Shown here one piece after another: positions 33,255-44,124 of a stretch of DNA of 64,000 bases. Positions within the stretch are counted from its first letter, which is position 1. The number at the start of each line of letters is the position of its first letter. The notes under the pieces were generated by a model that was given only the letters and a program-made list of their open reading frames with translations, made no database searches and was not told the DNA's origin. The stretch is from positions 2,306,501 to 2,370,500 of the forward strand of contig OX638356.1 in the NCBI GenBank assembly GCA_951813395.1, given 5' to 3'. Source of the stretch: Longimicrobiales bacterium (GTDB lineage: Bacteria > Gemmatimonadota > Gemmatimonadetes > Longimicrobiales > Gaopeijiaceae). The position numbers and the translations under genes were made by a program.

Positions 33255-34457
33255 TCAGGCCGGCACGGCCTCGGCCGGACGGGTGGCGGCGGCGACCGCC
33301 CGCCTGAAGTCGGCCTTGAGGTCGGTGGGGTCCTCGAGGCCCACGGAGATCCGCACGAATCCGTCCGGGATGCCGAGTTCGTCCCGCTCCGCCGGGCTCA
33401 GATCCACATGAGAGGTGTGGCGGGGCTGGGAGACCAGGGTCTCCACGCCCCCGAGCGAGGGAGCTGGCGCGGCGAGACGCAGCGCCGCCGAGAAGCGGTC
33501 GGCCGCCGCGCCGCCTCCATCGAGCACGATCGACACCATTCCCCCACAGCCCCTGAGCATGCGGGTCGCGAGCGCGTGGTCCGGGTGGCCGGGCAGGCCG
33601 GGATGGATCACCTCGCGGACTCCGGGCACGCCGGTGAACCACTCGGCAAGCGCGAGCGCCGTGCGATTGTGCCGCTCCATCCTGGCGGGCAGCGTGCGGA
33701 TGCCGCGCTCCAGGAGCCACGCGGTCTGCGGGTCGATCGAACCGCCGTAGAGCTTCATCATCTTCGCGACCCGCCCGATCAGCCCCTTGCTCCCGGCCAC
33801 GACGCCGGCGATCAGGTCCGAGTGACCGCCGAGATACTTGGTGGCGGAGTGGATCACGGCGTCGACGCCGTGCTCCGCGGCGCGAATGTTCATGGGCGTC
33901 GCGAAGGTCACGTCGGCCGCGAGGATCGCGCCCACGCTGCGCGCGGCCCGGCGTGCCGGCTCGATGTCGAAGACGCGGAGCGTGGGATTCGTGGGGAGCT
34001 CGATAAACACCGCGCGGGTCGCCGGGGTGACGGCGTCGTCCCACGCACCGGGATTGCCGGGATCCACGAACGTGGTGGTTATGCCGCGCCGCGGAAACTC
34101 CTTCGCGAGGAGCGCCCAGGTGGCGCCGTAGAGGTGGCGGCTTGCGACGATATGATCCCCATGGGCCGCCGCTGCGAGTAGGGTCATGGAGATGGCCGCC
34201 ATTCCGCTGGCCAGCGCCAGCGCGTCTTCCGTTCCTTCAAGAGCCGCGATCCGGGCGGCGACGGACCTCTGGTTCGGGTTGTTGCCGTAGCGGCTGTACA
34301 GGAGATCGATGCCGTCTTCGGGACCGGCCCAGTGAAAGGTCGAACTGCGCACGATCGGTGCCACGACGGGTTCACCCGGCCGTGGTTCGGGCTGACCCGC
34401 GTGCACCGCCTGCGTGGCCGGAGCGAGCGCCCCGTTCCTTTTCCCGTCGTTACTCAT
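33255..34457 (-). CDS. Cys/Met metabolism PLP-dependent enzyme (second paralogue)
   Basis: A 400-residue fold-type I PLP enzyme related to cystathionine gamma-synthase, cystathionine beta-lyase and methionine gamma-lyase. Marks are QAVHAGQPEPRPGEPVVAPI, YSRYGNNPNQRSVAARI, the cofactor Asp in LAADVTFATP and the Schiff-base lysine in HSATKYLGGHSD. The usual DNTF is DVTF here, which differs from the enzyme encoded at 16919. It is the last gene in the lepA-kinases-STAS series, 51 bp after the STAS-like gene. The reaction cannot be assigned from sequence. Confidence 0.88.
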   Translation of the reverse strand: MSNDGKRNGALAPATQAVHAGQPEPRPGEPVVAPIVRSSTFHWAGPEDGIDLLYSRYGNNPNQRSVAARIAALEGTEDALALASGMAAISMTLLAAAAHGDHIVASRHLYGATWALLAKEFPRRGITTTFVDPGNPGAWDDAVTPATRAVFIELPTNPTLRVFDIEPARRAARSVGAILAADVTFATPMNIRAAEHGVDAVIHSATKYLGGHSDLIAGVVAGSKGLIGRVAKMMKLYGGSIDPQTAWLLERGIRTLPARMERHNRTALALAEWFTGVPGVREVIHPGLPGHPDHALATRMLRGCGGMVSIVLDGGGAAADRFSAALRLAAPAPSLGGVETLVSQPRHTSHVDLSPAERDELGIPDGFVRISVGLEDPTDLKADFRRAVAAATRPAEAVPA

Positions 34458-34508
34458 CGCGCTGTCTCCCCAGGTGAATGGGATTCGTTCCAGTGTCGTT
34501 CCCCGACA

Positions 34509-35111
34509 CTACGGTGTTCGCGCCAACGCGCTCAAGGCGGCTGCTTCCCCATTGCCGCTCCAATAGGCCAGCCGCCGCCTGGCCAGTCCCCGCAACAGCG
34601 GCTCCCCCAGGTCGCCCAGTGCTCCCGCCAGATCGCGCGGCCCGATCCGCTCGCACCGCTCCAGGGTGTTCCAGGCCCTGCGCTCCTCGGTGGTCGCCGG
34701 ACCAAGCAGCTGAAAGCCACCCCCGACGTCGCAAACCGCCGCGAGGCCATGCCGGTCAAGAACCTCTTCGACCGCATGCCTGTGCATTTCGCCCACGGCC
34801 CGGAACAGGAAGAAGACGTTCGCTGGCCGGTCGGAGTCCTGATAGCGAAGGAGCAGCTTGGCCACGACTTCATCCGCGCAACTGAAGTCGAGGATCCGGA
34901 CGCGTGTGAAGTCCAGGAGAATGACGAAGGGGGACGGGGACGTCGTGGTCAGGCGCTGCTCGATCGCCTCCCGCACGGCTCGTCCCGTCGGGCGTGTCAC
35001 CAGGTTGTGCCCACGCGAAGCAACGGTGTCGGTGACGATCGCGGCCACGTCGATCGCGGCGGGCCGGGTGGGTCCTTCCCCACACCGACCGGACTTCAGT
35101 CGCTCAGCCAT
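34509..35111 (-). CDS. STAS-like (DUF4325-type) regulatory protein
   Basis: A 200-residue cytosolic protein. Residues about 40-120 resemble the STAS-like DUF4325 domain: GRAVREAIEQRLTTT, then FVILLDFTRVRILDFSCADE, where a serine lies at the place phosphorylated in anti-anti-sigma factors. The C-terminal third is Arg-rich and helical without known match. The ATG at 35111 overlaps the stop of the upstream STAS-ATPase gene by 8 bp, so the two proteins are probably made together and act as a pair. The output is unknown. Confidence 0.75.
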   Translation of the reverse strand: MAERLKSGRCGEGPTRPAAIDVAAIVTDTVASRGHNLVTRPTGRAVREAIEQRLTTTSPSPFVILLDFTRVRILDFSCADEVVAKLLLRYQDSDRPANVFFLFRAVGEMHRHAVEEVLDRHGLAAVCDVGGGFQLLGPATTEERRAWNTLERCERIGPRDLAGALGDLGEPLLRGLARRRLAYWSGNGEAAALSALARTP

Positions 35112-35991
35112 CGATTCGCTCGGGGAGCACGATGTTGATCTGCGCTCCCGGGAATCGGGGCAAGCCCTCGACAACCGGGGGACTCGGATGCCAGGACGGG
35201 CTGTCCGCAATACGGGCCGTACCGCTACGGATCGAGACGAGGCCCTGCCAGCGGGCGACCTGCTTCCGTATCTGCTGGATCCCCTGTCCCCGCCCCGTGT
35301 CCGGAAAACGGGTGAGGCCCATGAGAAACGCGGCTTCCAGCGCGGTGACGTCTCCCCAGCGATCTCCGAAACGCTCCGCGTGCTCTTCCGCCAGGGAGTC
35401 CCGGAAGCCACGGCCGACGTCCGCGACCCCGATCACCAGTACCTGGCGGCCCAGCCGGCGGGTCCAGTTGTAGCGCTGCGCCGCAACCCAGCCCGGCCCG
35501 TCTGCGTGCTCCACGATGTTCTGGCAGACCTCGGACAGGATCACCGAGAACTGGACGACCGCCGCCGGCGGGTAGTGGAGCGTCCGGGAGAGAATCGCGC
35601 CGGCCCGGGACTGGACCCGGTCGACCACCTCGTGCACGTCGGAGTTGGTCGCGATCGACGTGATCTCGAGCAGCACATCCGACTCGCGGGAAGGAGCGCG
35701 CCCGCCTCGCCGCGGTGACGCGTGGAAGATCCGCGCGGCGGCGCCGGGAAACCCCATTCGGTCCAGATACCCCACAACATCACCGCCCGCGGGCAGCGAC
35801 AGACGCGGAACGGCGCCCTTCGCGGCCGCGACCTGTCCTGCGCAGAGGAGCGACAGCATCCCGTTCGGGTCGATCCACCGCAGCCGCCGTGCGTCGAAGA
35901 GCACCGGTTCCGGGGCAGTCGCGGCTGCTTCGGCGAAGACGTCGTCGACATTTCGGTAGTCGAGCGACGGCGGGATCTCGACGACCCGCAT
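35104..35991 (-). CDS. STAS domain fused to GHKL (anti-sigma-like) ATPase
   Basis: A 295-residue cytosolic protein. Residues 1-90 look like a STAS domain (VLFDARRLRWIDPNGMLSLL). Residues about 115-295 are a GHKL ATPase of the RsbW/SpoIIAB or histidine-kinase kind: N-box SEVCQNIVEHADG, G1-like VADVGRGFRDSL, and G2-like FPDTGRGQGIQQIRKQV. There is no phosphoacceptor His domain and no membrane segment. STAS plus GHKL in one chain, followed by a separate STAS-like protein, suggests a partner-switching regulator. It starts 1 bp after the PfkB gene. Confidence 0.83.
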   Translation of the reverse strand: MRVVEIPPSLDYRNVDDVFAEAAATAPEPVLFDARRLRWIDPNGMLSLLCAGQVAAAKGAVPRLSLPAGGDVVGYLDRMGFPGAAARIFHASPRRGGRAPSRESDVLLEITSIATNSDVHEVVDRVQSRAGAILSRTLHYPPAAVVQFSVILSEVCQNIVEHADGPGWVAAQRYNWTRRLGRQVLVIGVADVGRGFRDSLAEEHAERFGDRWGDVTALEAAFLMGLTRFPDTGRGQGIQQIRKQVARWQGLVSIRSGTARIADSPSWHPSPPVVEGLPRFPGAQINIVLPERIDG

Positions 35992-35992
35992 G

Positions 35993-37039
35993 TCAGTGCA
36001 AACTCCAGGGCGGACGCGGACCTTCCCTGGTGAGGTGTTCCCGCGCCTCGTCGGCGCCCTGGCAGCACAGATTGCAGCTGGCGAGCGCCTGGGCGTGCGA
36101 GATTGCGGTGCTCCTGTCGGCCCGGGCGAGAAGCCCCGAAAAGAACGCGGCTCCCCACACGTCGCCGCACCCCGTGGGGTCGCCGGACGCCGGTCCGGGG
36201 GCCGCCGGGACCTCCCACACGACGGGGCCCCGATCCCGTGCGGCGGCGATCACCTTCACGCCCCGGTTGCCGCGCGTCACCACGATCATGCGCGCACGCC
36301 CCTCGAAGGCCGAGGCGGCCGCGCGCACCGCGTGGGTCGCGTCGCGGGAGAACATGGCGAATTCATCTTCATTCATCTGCACGGTATCGAAACACCCGGC
36401 CCATTCCTCGGAGCACCGAAGATAACGGGGCACCCGGCGTCCGTCGCTTTCAATACCCAGGAACAGCGAGTGGAGGTCGGCGTGCGACGGCCCCGCGAAT
36501 TCGTCCCGGACGCGTCTGGCTCCCGCCAGCGTCAATTCCATCCCGGAGATGAAGTTCACGTACAGGGCGTCGAGGCCGGGCAGGAGTTCCTTCACTTCGC
36601 GGACGGTCCATCCCGGAACACCGCCGCTCAGGACCTCCAGGCGATCGGAGTCGTTCGAGTAGATCAGCTCGACGCGGTTGTTCGCTTCCGGCACGATACG
36701 CAGGAAACGCGTGTCGCCGACCCGGGTGAAGGAGCGAATGAACGAGGTCCCGGACGCGTGAATGTCGGCGCCGATCTTGACGACCGGTACAATACTCCAG
36801 CCGGCGGGGAGCACGGCCTCAAAGGCCGCGAGCGCATACCCGATCCCGCCCCATGCGCGCACCGGGGCCCCGAGTCGCGCCGGGTGCATGATCGTGTCGC
36901 GAACCAGCGTGCCCAGCACGCCCAGCCGCTTCGGGGCGCCCGGACGCTCACCACAGTCGTAGCGGGAACTCGCCGGGCGGGTCCGAACATCCGGGTCCGG
37001 TCGCGCCGCCGTCGCCGCCGTCGGATCAGGAGGCGGCAT
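35993..37039 (-). CDS. PfkB family carbohydrate/nucleoside kinase
   Basis: A 348-residue PfkB-type kinase. The C-terminal signature GDPTGCGDVWGAAFFSGLLA holds the catalytic Asp and the anion hole; IVVTRGNRGVKV precedes it in the nucleotide site. The N-terminal part begins LGVLGTLVRDTIMHP and has GGIGYALAAFEA at the sugar-binding site. The start at 37039 overlaps the ROK gene by 14 bp; a shorter start is possible because the first 35 residues are low-complexity. The substrate is not predictable. Confidence 0.88.
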   Translation of the reverse strand: MPPPDPTAATAARPDPDVRTRPASSRYDCGERPGAPKRLGVLGTLVRDTIMHPARLGAPVRAWGGIGYALAAFEAVLPAGWSIVPVVKIGADIHASGTSFIRSFTRVGDTRFLRIVPEANNRVELIYSNDSDRLEVLSGGVPGWTVREVKELLPGLDALYVNFISGMELTLAGARRVRDEFAGPSHADLHSLFLGIESDGRRVPRYLRCSEEWAGCFDTVQMNEDEFAMFSRDATHAVRAAASAFEGRARMIVVTRGNRGVKVIAAARDRGPVVWEVPAAPGPASGDPTGCGDVWGAAFFSGLLARADRSTAISHAQALASCNLCCQGADEAREHLTREGPRPPWSLH

Positions 37040-38002
37040 GAGCGCGCCTGAACACGCCGGCGGCACCGATCACTCCGGCAGTATCGCCCAGCTCGCCCCG
37101 CAGAATCCGGCAGGCGCGCATTTGGGTCCTGAAGACCCGGCGGCCGACCTCGCGCCGAAGCGGCCGCAGCAGGCGTTCACCCGCGTTGGCCACCCCGCCC
37201 CCGATAACGACCACGTCGGGGTCGAAGAGGTGGATCACGTTGGCAACCGCGGTTGCCAGGATGCGGGCCGTTTCACGCAGGACCTCCCGGGCGTGCCGGT
37301 CCCCGGCCGCGGCGGCTTCCCGGACGGTCTCGGCGGTGACCTCTTCAAGGCGGCCGTCCACCAGCGATGCCAGAATGGAACCGCTGCCGTCCGTGATCGC
37401 CTCGACCGCCCTGGCCGCAATCCCCGGTCCCGACGCGTACGCCTCGACACACCCGCGGGAACCGCACGCGCAGGGTCTGCCGCCGAAGTCGACCGACGTG
37501 TGGCCTACCTCGCCAGCCCCGCCGGAAGCGCCATGATAGATCTCGCCGTCGATCATGACTCCCCCGCCGATCCCGGTGCCGAGCGTGATGCCGACGACAC
37601 GCCGGCAGCCTCGTCCCGCGCCCATCCACCATTCGCCAAAGGTGAAGCAATTGGCGTCATTGTCCAGGGTCGCCGGCAGCCCGCACGCCTCGGCAACGAG
37701 GTCCCGCAGGGGAAAGTCGCGCCACCCGAGATTGGGCGTCTCGGCGACGACGCCCGATTCGGCGTCCAGCGGGCCGGGTGCCCCGAGACCGATCCCGGCG
37801 ATGCTGTCCCTCCCCACGTCGGCCACCGAGTCGCGAATCATGGCGACGACGCGGTCCAGCACCTGGTCCGGGCCGAGCTCGGGCCGCGTCCTGCTGCGCC
37901 GGACCCCGGTGGGTGACCCGCCGGCTTCGACGGCGACCCTCCCGACCCGCAGGTTCGTGCCTCCGATGTCCACCCCCACGACCCAGCGCGGTCGCTCGCC
38001 CT

Positions 38003-38006
<4 letters not shown>
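37026..38006 (-). CDS. ROK family sugar kinase (glucokinase-like)
   Basis: A 326-residue ROK kinase. It has the phosphate-binding motif [13 protein letters not shown], the catalytic region [14 protein letters not shown], the ROK motif [17 protein letters not shown], and a zinc site of the [21 protein letters not shown] type. ROK members with this site are mostly glucokinases or N-acetyl-amino-sugar kinases; glucose is the simplest guess. The start is GTG 38006, overlapping the lepA stop as GTGA. Confidence 0.92.
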
Positions 38007-39811
<1,805 letters not shown>

Positions 39812-40136
39812 GGATCGCGAAGGCCCGGATGGTGGAGTGCGGTGCCGCTCAAGCGCCGGCCGGCCGGAAGGCAGGGCTCTGAGCGCGGACCCGGGAAGGT
39901 AACCGAGACGATTTTGGGCGGTCAATTCGGTCCGCAAGGCGCAAACGGGGGCCGGAGTGTGCTTGGGCTGCGTTTCATGTTGCGCTCCGGGAACCGCTCG
40001 GTTCTGATTAGGACGAGGGTGGTCCGACCGTTGCGAAGTGGCGCCCACGGCACTCGGGCGGCCCTTACCGCGGCGCAAGGGTGCCCACAGCGAATCAGGC
40101 GGCCTTTCACCGCAATAATCGAACCGAGGTGGCGTG
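39812..40136. other. 325-bp divergent intergenic region between lepA and TonB receptor gene
   Basis: No gene is supportable. On the minus strand TTGACC (39925-39920) is a fair -35, but only TTACCT stands 17 bp on, so the lepA promoter is unsure. On the plus strand AATAAT (40114-40119) resembles a -10 without a good -35, close to the receptor start, where GAGGTGG provides the ribosome site. No RNA gene or repeat was found. Confidence 0.4.
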
Positions 40137-41807
40137 ATGGTCCATTTCCGCGGCCAGTCGAGCGTTCCCCGTCTACCTGTTGCTCTCCTCCTGATCCTCG
40201 CCCTGGGCGGGACTACCGCAAACACCGCGGCCGCCCAGGCGACCGGCTCCATTAACGGGGTCGTGACCGATGCCGCGAGCGGACAGCCGATTTCGGGAGC
40301 ACAGGTGTCCATTCCGGCGCTGGGCACGGGAGTGCTGTCAAGCGGCGATGGACGATTCGCGCTTGTGGGCCTGGCCCCAGGCACTCACGAAGTGCGCGCC
40401 GAGATCATCGGTCACCTTGGAGTCTCCGCGAGCGCTGTGGTACCCGAGGGCGGAGCCGTGTTCGTCGAACTGCGGATGCAGCCGACCGCCATCCCCCTGC
40501 CCGCGGTAGTCGTCACCGGGACGGCCTTTGAGGAGTCGCCGGTCGACCTCCCCTACTCCGTCGCGGTTTCCGGTCGCCGCTCCCTGGCCGAACAGGGATC
40601 GCCGCAGGCGGTCGACTTCTTCCGGAACCTGGGAGCCAGCGCGGGCGTCCTCGGTGATCGCCAGGGGTGGTACACCACCAGGCCGACGGCGTCGGTGCCC
40701 GAAACGGTGGCCAGCGTGAACCTCCGCGGCATCGGCCCTTCGCGCACGCTCGTCCTGCTGAACGGCACCCGCCAGGTGTACGTCCCGGCGCGGTTGCAGG
40801 GGGGCCGGTTCGTGGACGTCAACGCCTTCCCCTCGATCGCCCTCGACCGTATCGAGGTGGTCAAGGAGGGCGCCTCGGCGATCTACGGTTCGGATGCCGT
40901 GGCGGGCGTCGCGAACTTTCTCACCCGCGGAGATTTCGAGGGCTTTGAGGTGTCGGGGGCACACGAGTACCTCGCGGGCGCGGGCGACACCAACGTGGGC
41001 GCCATCTGGGGGTCGCGGCTGGCCGAGAACGCACACGCGGTCGTGTCGGCGGAGGTGGCGGTTACGCAGGAACTGGATCCTCAGGAGCGGGATTGGGCGC
41101 TGCGCCCCTTTACATCCGGGGGCGGCGCCTGGTCGTATACGGGCAATCCCGGTGCGTTCCTTTTCCCCAGACTGACCGGCAACGAGACGAAGGAGGAGTT
41201 CGTCGCGGCGCTGGCCGACGCGCAGTTCGGCGGCTGGGGCGGCGTCTTCATCGACCCGCAGTGTACCGCCTTCGGGGGCCACCTCGAGGGAGAGACCTGC
41301 CGCTTCCGCTACCAGCCCTGGGACAATCTGATCCAGGCGTCCCGGCATGTTCGGGTATTCGGCGAACTGAACGGCGAACTGGGTGATCAGTCACGGTACC
41401 ACCTCGAGGCTCTCTGGGCCGAGGCCGCCACCCCGGACTGGGTGACCACACCGTCGTTCCCTCCGATCTCGCCGTACAACGGGGCGCAGGTCATCACGCC
41501 GGGAAACCCGGGGCGGCAAGCGTTCTGCCAGAACCATGCGCAGGCGGCAGGCTTCGGGGGCCCGAACGGGTGTCTCGCGAACGACTGGTACTTCTACGGC
41601 CGCCTCGTGGGCAACAGCGGTCCCGGCCGCCCGCTGGACCGCGCATCCCGCACCGGACGGATCGCCGCCTCAATGGAACGCCAGATCGAGTCTCTCGGCG
41701 GAAACGAGGGCTCGCTGGAGCTTTCCGCTTCGTTCTCCCGCACCGGCGGCAACGTCAACCTTCCGGCCGAGTACGCCTACCCGGACTTGAAAACAGTCCC
41801 GCACTGA
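40137..41807 (+). CDS. TonB-dependent receptor, N-terminal part (frameshifted gene)
   Basis: 556 residues. It begins with a signal peptide ([18 protein letters not shown]) and a carboxypeptidase-regulatory-like domain (about 35-110, [20 protein letters not shown]). The TonB plug follows ([40 protein letters not shown]), then the first barrel strands, up to [11 protein letters not shown]. The frame then hits TGA at 41805, while the barrel continues in another frame. The intact protein would be about 1000 residues and would import a large substrate across the outer membrane. The ATG at 40137 has GGTGG 5 bases upstream; GTG 40134 is possible. Confidence 0.85.
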   Translation: MVHFRGQSSVPRLPVALLLILALGGTTANTAAAQATGSINGVVTDAASGQPISGAQVSIPALGTGVLSSGDGRFALVGLAPGTHEVRAEIIGHLGVSASAVVPEGGAVFVELRMQPTAIPLPAVVVTGTAFEESPVDLPYSVAVSGRRSLAEQGSPQAVDFFRNLGASAGVLGDRQGWYTTRPTASVPETVASVNLRGIGPSRTLVLLNGTRQVYVPARLQGGRFVDVNAFPSIALDRIEVVKEGASAIYGSDAVAGVANFLTRGDFEGFEVSGAHEYLAGAGDTNVGAIWGSRLAENAHAVVSAEVAVTQELDPQERDWALRPFTSGGGAWSYTGNPGAFLFPRLTGNETKEEFVAALADAQFGGWGGVFIDPQCTAFGGHLEGETCRFRYQPWDNLIQASRHVRVFGELNGELGDQSRYHLEALWAEAATPDWVTTPSFPPISPYNGAQVITPGNPGRQAFCQNHAQAAGFGGPNGCLANDWYFYGRLVGNSGPGRPLDRASRTGRIAASMERQIESLGGNEGSLELSASFSRTGGNVNLPAEYAYPDLKTVPH

Positions 41808-43126
41808 TCGACTGGATCAACGAAGAGGTCGACCTGGAAAACTCGGCCAACCTGCTGGTCGCGGATGCCATTCTCAAGGGCGCGCTGGTGGAGGATGTGG
41901 CCGAGTACGCCGTCGGGTATCAGTTCCGCCGGTTCGACGTGGACGCGGAGCCGAACGCGCCGGGGAATCTTGAACTCAGTCCCTGTCCCGTGCCGGGTGA
42001 CCGGACCTGTCTGGAGAAGGCCGGCGCCTTCACCTTCACAACCGGTCACTACCCGTATCACGCCGCTCAGACAGTACATCGCTTCTTTGTCGAATCCCAC
42101 CTCGGGCTGGGATCGAGGGCGCAAGCGCAGGTGGCCGCCAACTACGAGTTCCACGGATCCGTGACCAGCTTCGATCCGAAACTGGCGCTGCGTGTGGACC
42201 TGGCCGAGCCGCTGGCGCTTCGCGCGTCACTGCAGACGACCTTCCGCACGCCTTCCGTCGACGACCTCAACGAGGACCGCGCCACCTCGCTGGAATACGT
42301 CGCCGAAGCGGGGATCTACAAGGCGCTGGACGCCTCCGGAAACCCGGACCTGGAGCCGGAGCGTGCCCTCACCTACAACGTGGGACTCACGCTGCAACTC
42401 CCACGCATGCGCGCCTCGCTGGACTACTGGAACTATGATTTCAAGAACGTAATCGACATCATTCCCGCAACCGGAGTCACACGTCTTTACGATCTGGGCG
42501 GCGCTTCGCGGGCCGCAGTGCAACAGTTCGTGACCTGTCCGGACGGCCCCGGCACCGGCACATGCCCGACGGCCGCCGTGGAGCGGATCGCGGTGCGCAC
42601 CATCAACTGGCCGGGCATCGAGCTGTCGGGGCTCGACTGGCATGTGAGTGCCCGGCTGCCCCTTGCCGAGAGCATCGTCTCCCTGGGGATGGACGGCACC
42701 TTCACCCGGAGGTTCTTTGTCCGGGCCCTCGATCTGAATGGCGTGGAGGTCTTCCCGGCCCAGGACGCTGCCGGAAAGCTGAACTGGAACAATCCCATCG
42801 CGCCCCCGCTGCCCCAGTGGAAGAGCCGGTTCTCGGCAGGCTACCACTTTGGCGACTACAGTGTGGTGAACTACGTCAACGCGGTCTCCGGGTATGCGAA
42901 CGAGGTCTTCCCCGACACCGAATTCGCCGACATCCACCGGTTTGTGACCTGGGACCTGAGCGTGCTGCGGCGGGCCTCCAGTCGGAGCGACGTGGCCCTG
43001 TCCGTTCTCAACCTCCTCGCCGCGCCGCCTCCACTGGTAAACTGGGAGCAGTCCTACGACGGATTCACCCACAGTCCCAAGGGACGCCGGATCAAACTCT
43101 CGTTGACCTATCGCATGGGCGGCTGA
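41783..43126 (+). pseudogene. TonB-dependent receptor, C-terminal barrel part (after frameshift)
   Basis: About 445 residues in the frame one base back from the upstream half. It contains the rest of the barrel (FFVESHLGLGSRAQAQVAAN, LRASLQTTFRTPSVDDLN, LEPERALTYNVGLTLQLP) and the C-terminal aromatic strand IKLSLTYRMGG. The frames meet between about 41783 and 41806, a span that includes a run of four A at 41790-41793. One more A there would join the halves as [11 protein letters not shown]. The open frame of this half starts earlier, but that stretch is a shadow of the first half. There is no own start with a ribosome site at the junction, so the piece is probably not made unless the shift is an assembly error. 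Confidence 0.82.
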
Positions 43127-43193
43127 TCCCCGGCCACCTTACCCGGCCTGCGCTCTTCCCCATGCGGTGGCGCCTGTCCACATTCAATGGACC

Positions 43194-44123
43194 ATGGCCA
43201 CCAACGAGACGACGACTCCGCACCGCGACCGGCGCACGGACCTCCTCGATCCGGCCACACTGGCGCAGCTCGGGGGGATCGACATCATCGCGCGGCAGGT
43301 CGTACAGGGCTTTCTGCTGGGCCTGCATCGCTCGCCGAACAGGGGATTCTCCGCCGAATTCGCCGAACTGAGACAATACCAGCCGGGCGACGACCTGCGG
43401 ACTCTCGACTGGCGGATGTTCGCGCGCTCGGACCGCTTCTACGTCAAGCAGTACGAGGAGGAGACGAACCTGAGGGCCTACATGCTGCTCGACATCAGCG
43501 AGTCCATGGCCTGGTCCTCCCAGTCCCGCCTTCCGTCGAAGCTCTGGTACGCGAAACACCTGGCCGCAGCCCTGTCGCTTATCCTGATCCGGCAGGGGGA
43601 TATCGTCGGGCTGATGGCTTTCCACGAGAGGATCGTGCGACAGACGCAGGCCCGTGGCGGCAAGGTGCATTGGCGGCTCCTGCTTCAGCACCTGAACGCG
43701 CTGCAAGGCGGAGGCCGGACGGACTCGGAATCCGCCCTCAAGAGCGTGGCCATGCGGCTCAAGCGAAAAGGGCTCGTGATCCTGATTTCCGATCTCCTGG
43801 TGGACCCGGAGGGGACCGCCAAGGCCCTGGTCTATCTGCAGCACACGGGACACGAGGTGCTGGTCTTCCACCTGATCGACCCCGGGGAACGCGACCTGCC
43901 CACGACGGGCGAGACGCGGTTCGTGGATCCGGAGACGGGAGATTCGCTGCAGGTGTCGGTCGCTGACATGCGGCGCCAATACCGGAACGCGGTGGAGGAA
44001 GCCGTGGCTGAATGGACCGCCGCCCTGACGAGTCGCGGGATCGCGTATTCGACGATCGGCACCGACGAACCCCTTTCGCGAGCGCTGCGGTTGTATCTGT
44101 GGAAGCGCCAGCGTCTTCCCTGA
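43194..44123 (+). CDS. DUF58 domain protein (von Willebrand A-like)
   Basis: A 309-residue cytosolic protein with the DUF58 signature: FAELRQYQPGDDLRTLDWRM, then RFYVKQYEEETN. A vWA-like fold follows (LLDISESMAWSS, with the MIDAS-like DxSxS pattern intact). DUF58 proteins usually work with a MoxR AAA ATPase and Bat-type vWA proteins; no MoxR gene lies next to this one. The BatA-like gene follows after 1 bp. The start ATG at 43194 was chosen over GTG 43167, with no strong site for either. Confidence 0.88.
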   Translation: MATNETTTPHRDRRTDLLDPATLAQLGGIDIIARQVVQGFLLGLHRSPNRGFSAEFAELRQYQPGDDLRTLDWRMFARSDRFYVKQYEEETNLRAYMLLDISESMAWSSQSRLPSKLWYAKHLAAALSLILIRQGDIVGLMAFHERIVRQTQARGGKVHWRLLLQHLNALQGGGRTDSESALKSVAMRLKRKGLVILISDLLVDPEGTAKALVYLQHTGHEVLVFHLIDPGERDLPTTGETRFVDPETGDSLQVSVADMRRQYRNAVEEAVAEWTAALTSRGIAYSTIGTDEPLSRALRLYLWKRQRLP

Positions 44124-44124
44124 C

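Noticed and set aside
41780-41806. Programmed -1 ribosomal frameshifting in the TonB receptor
   Set aside because: The site reads G-AAA-ACA in the first frame, which is not a classical slippery heptamer, and I see no strong downstream stem-loop; a deletion in the A-run is simpler.
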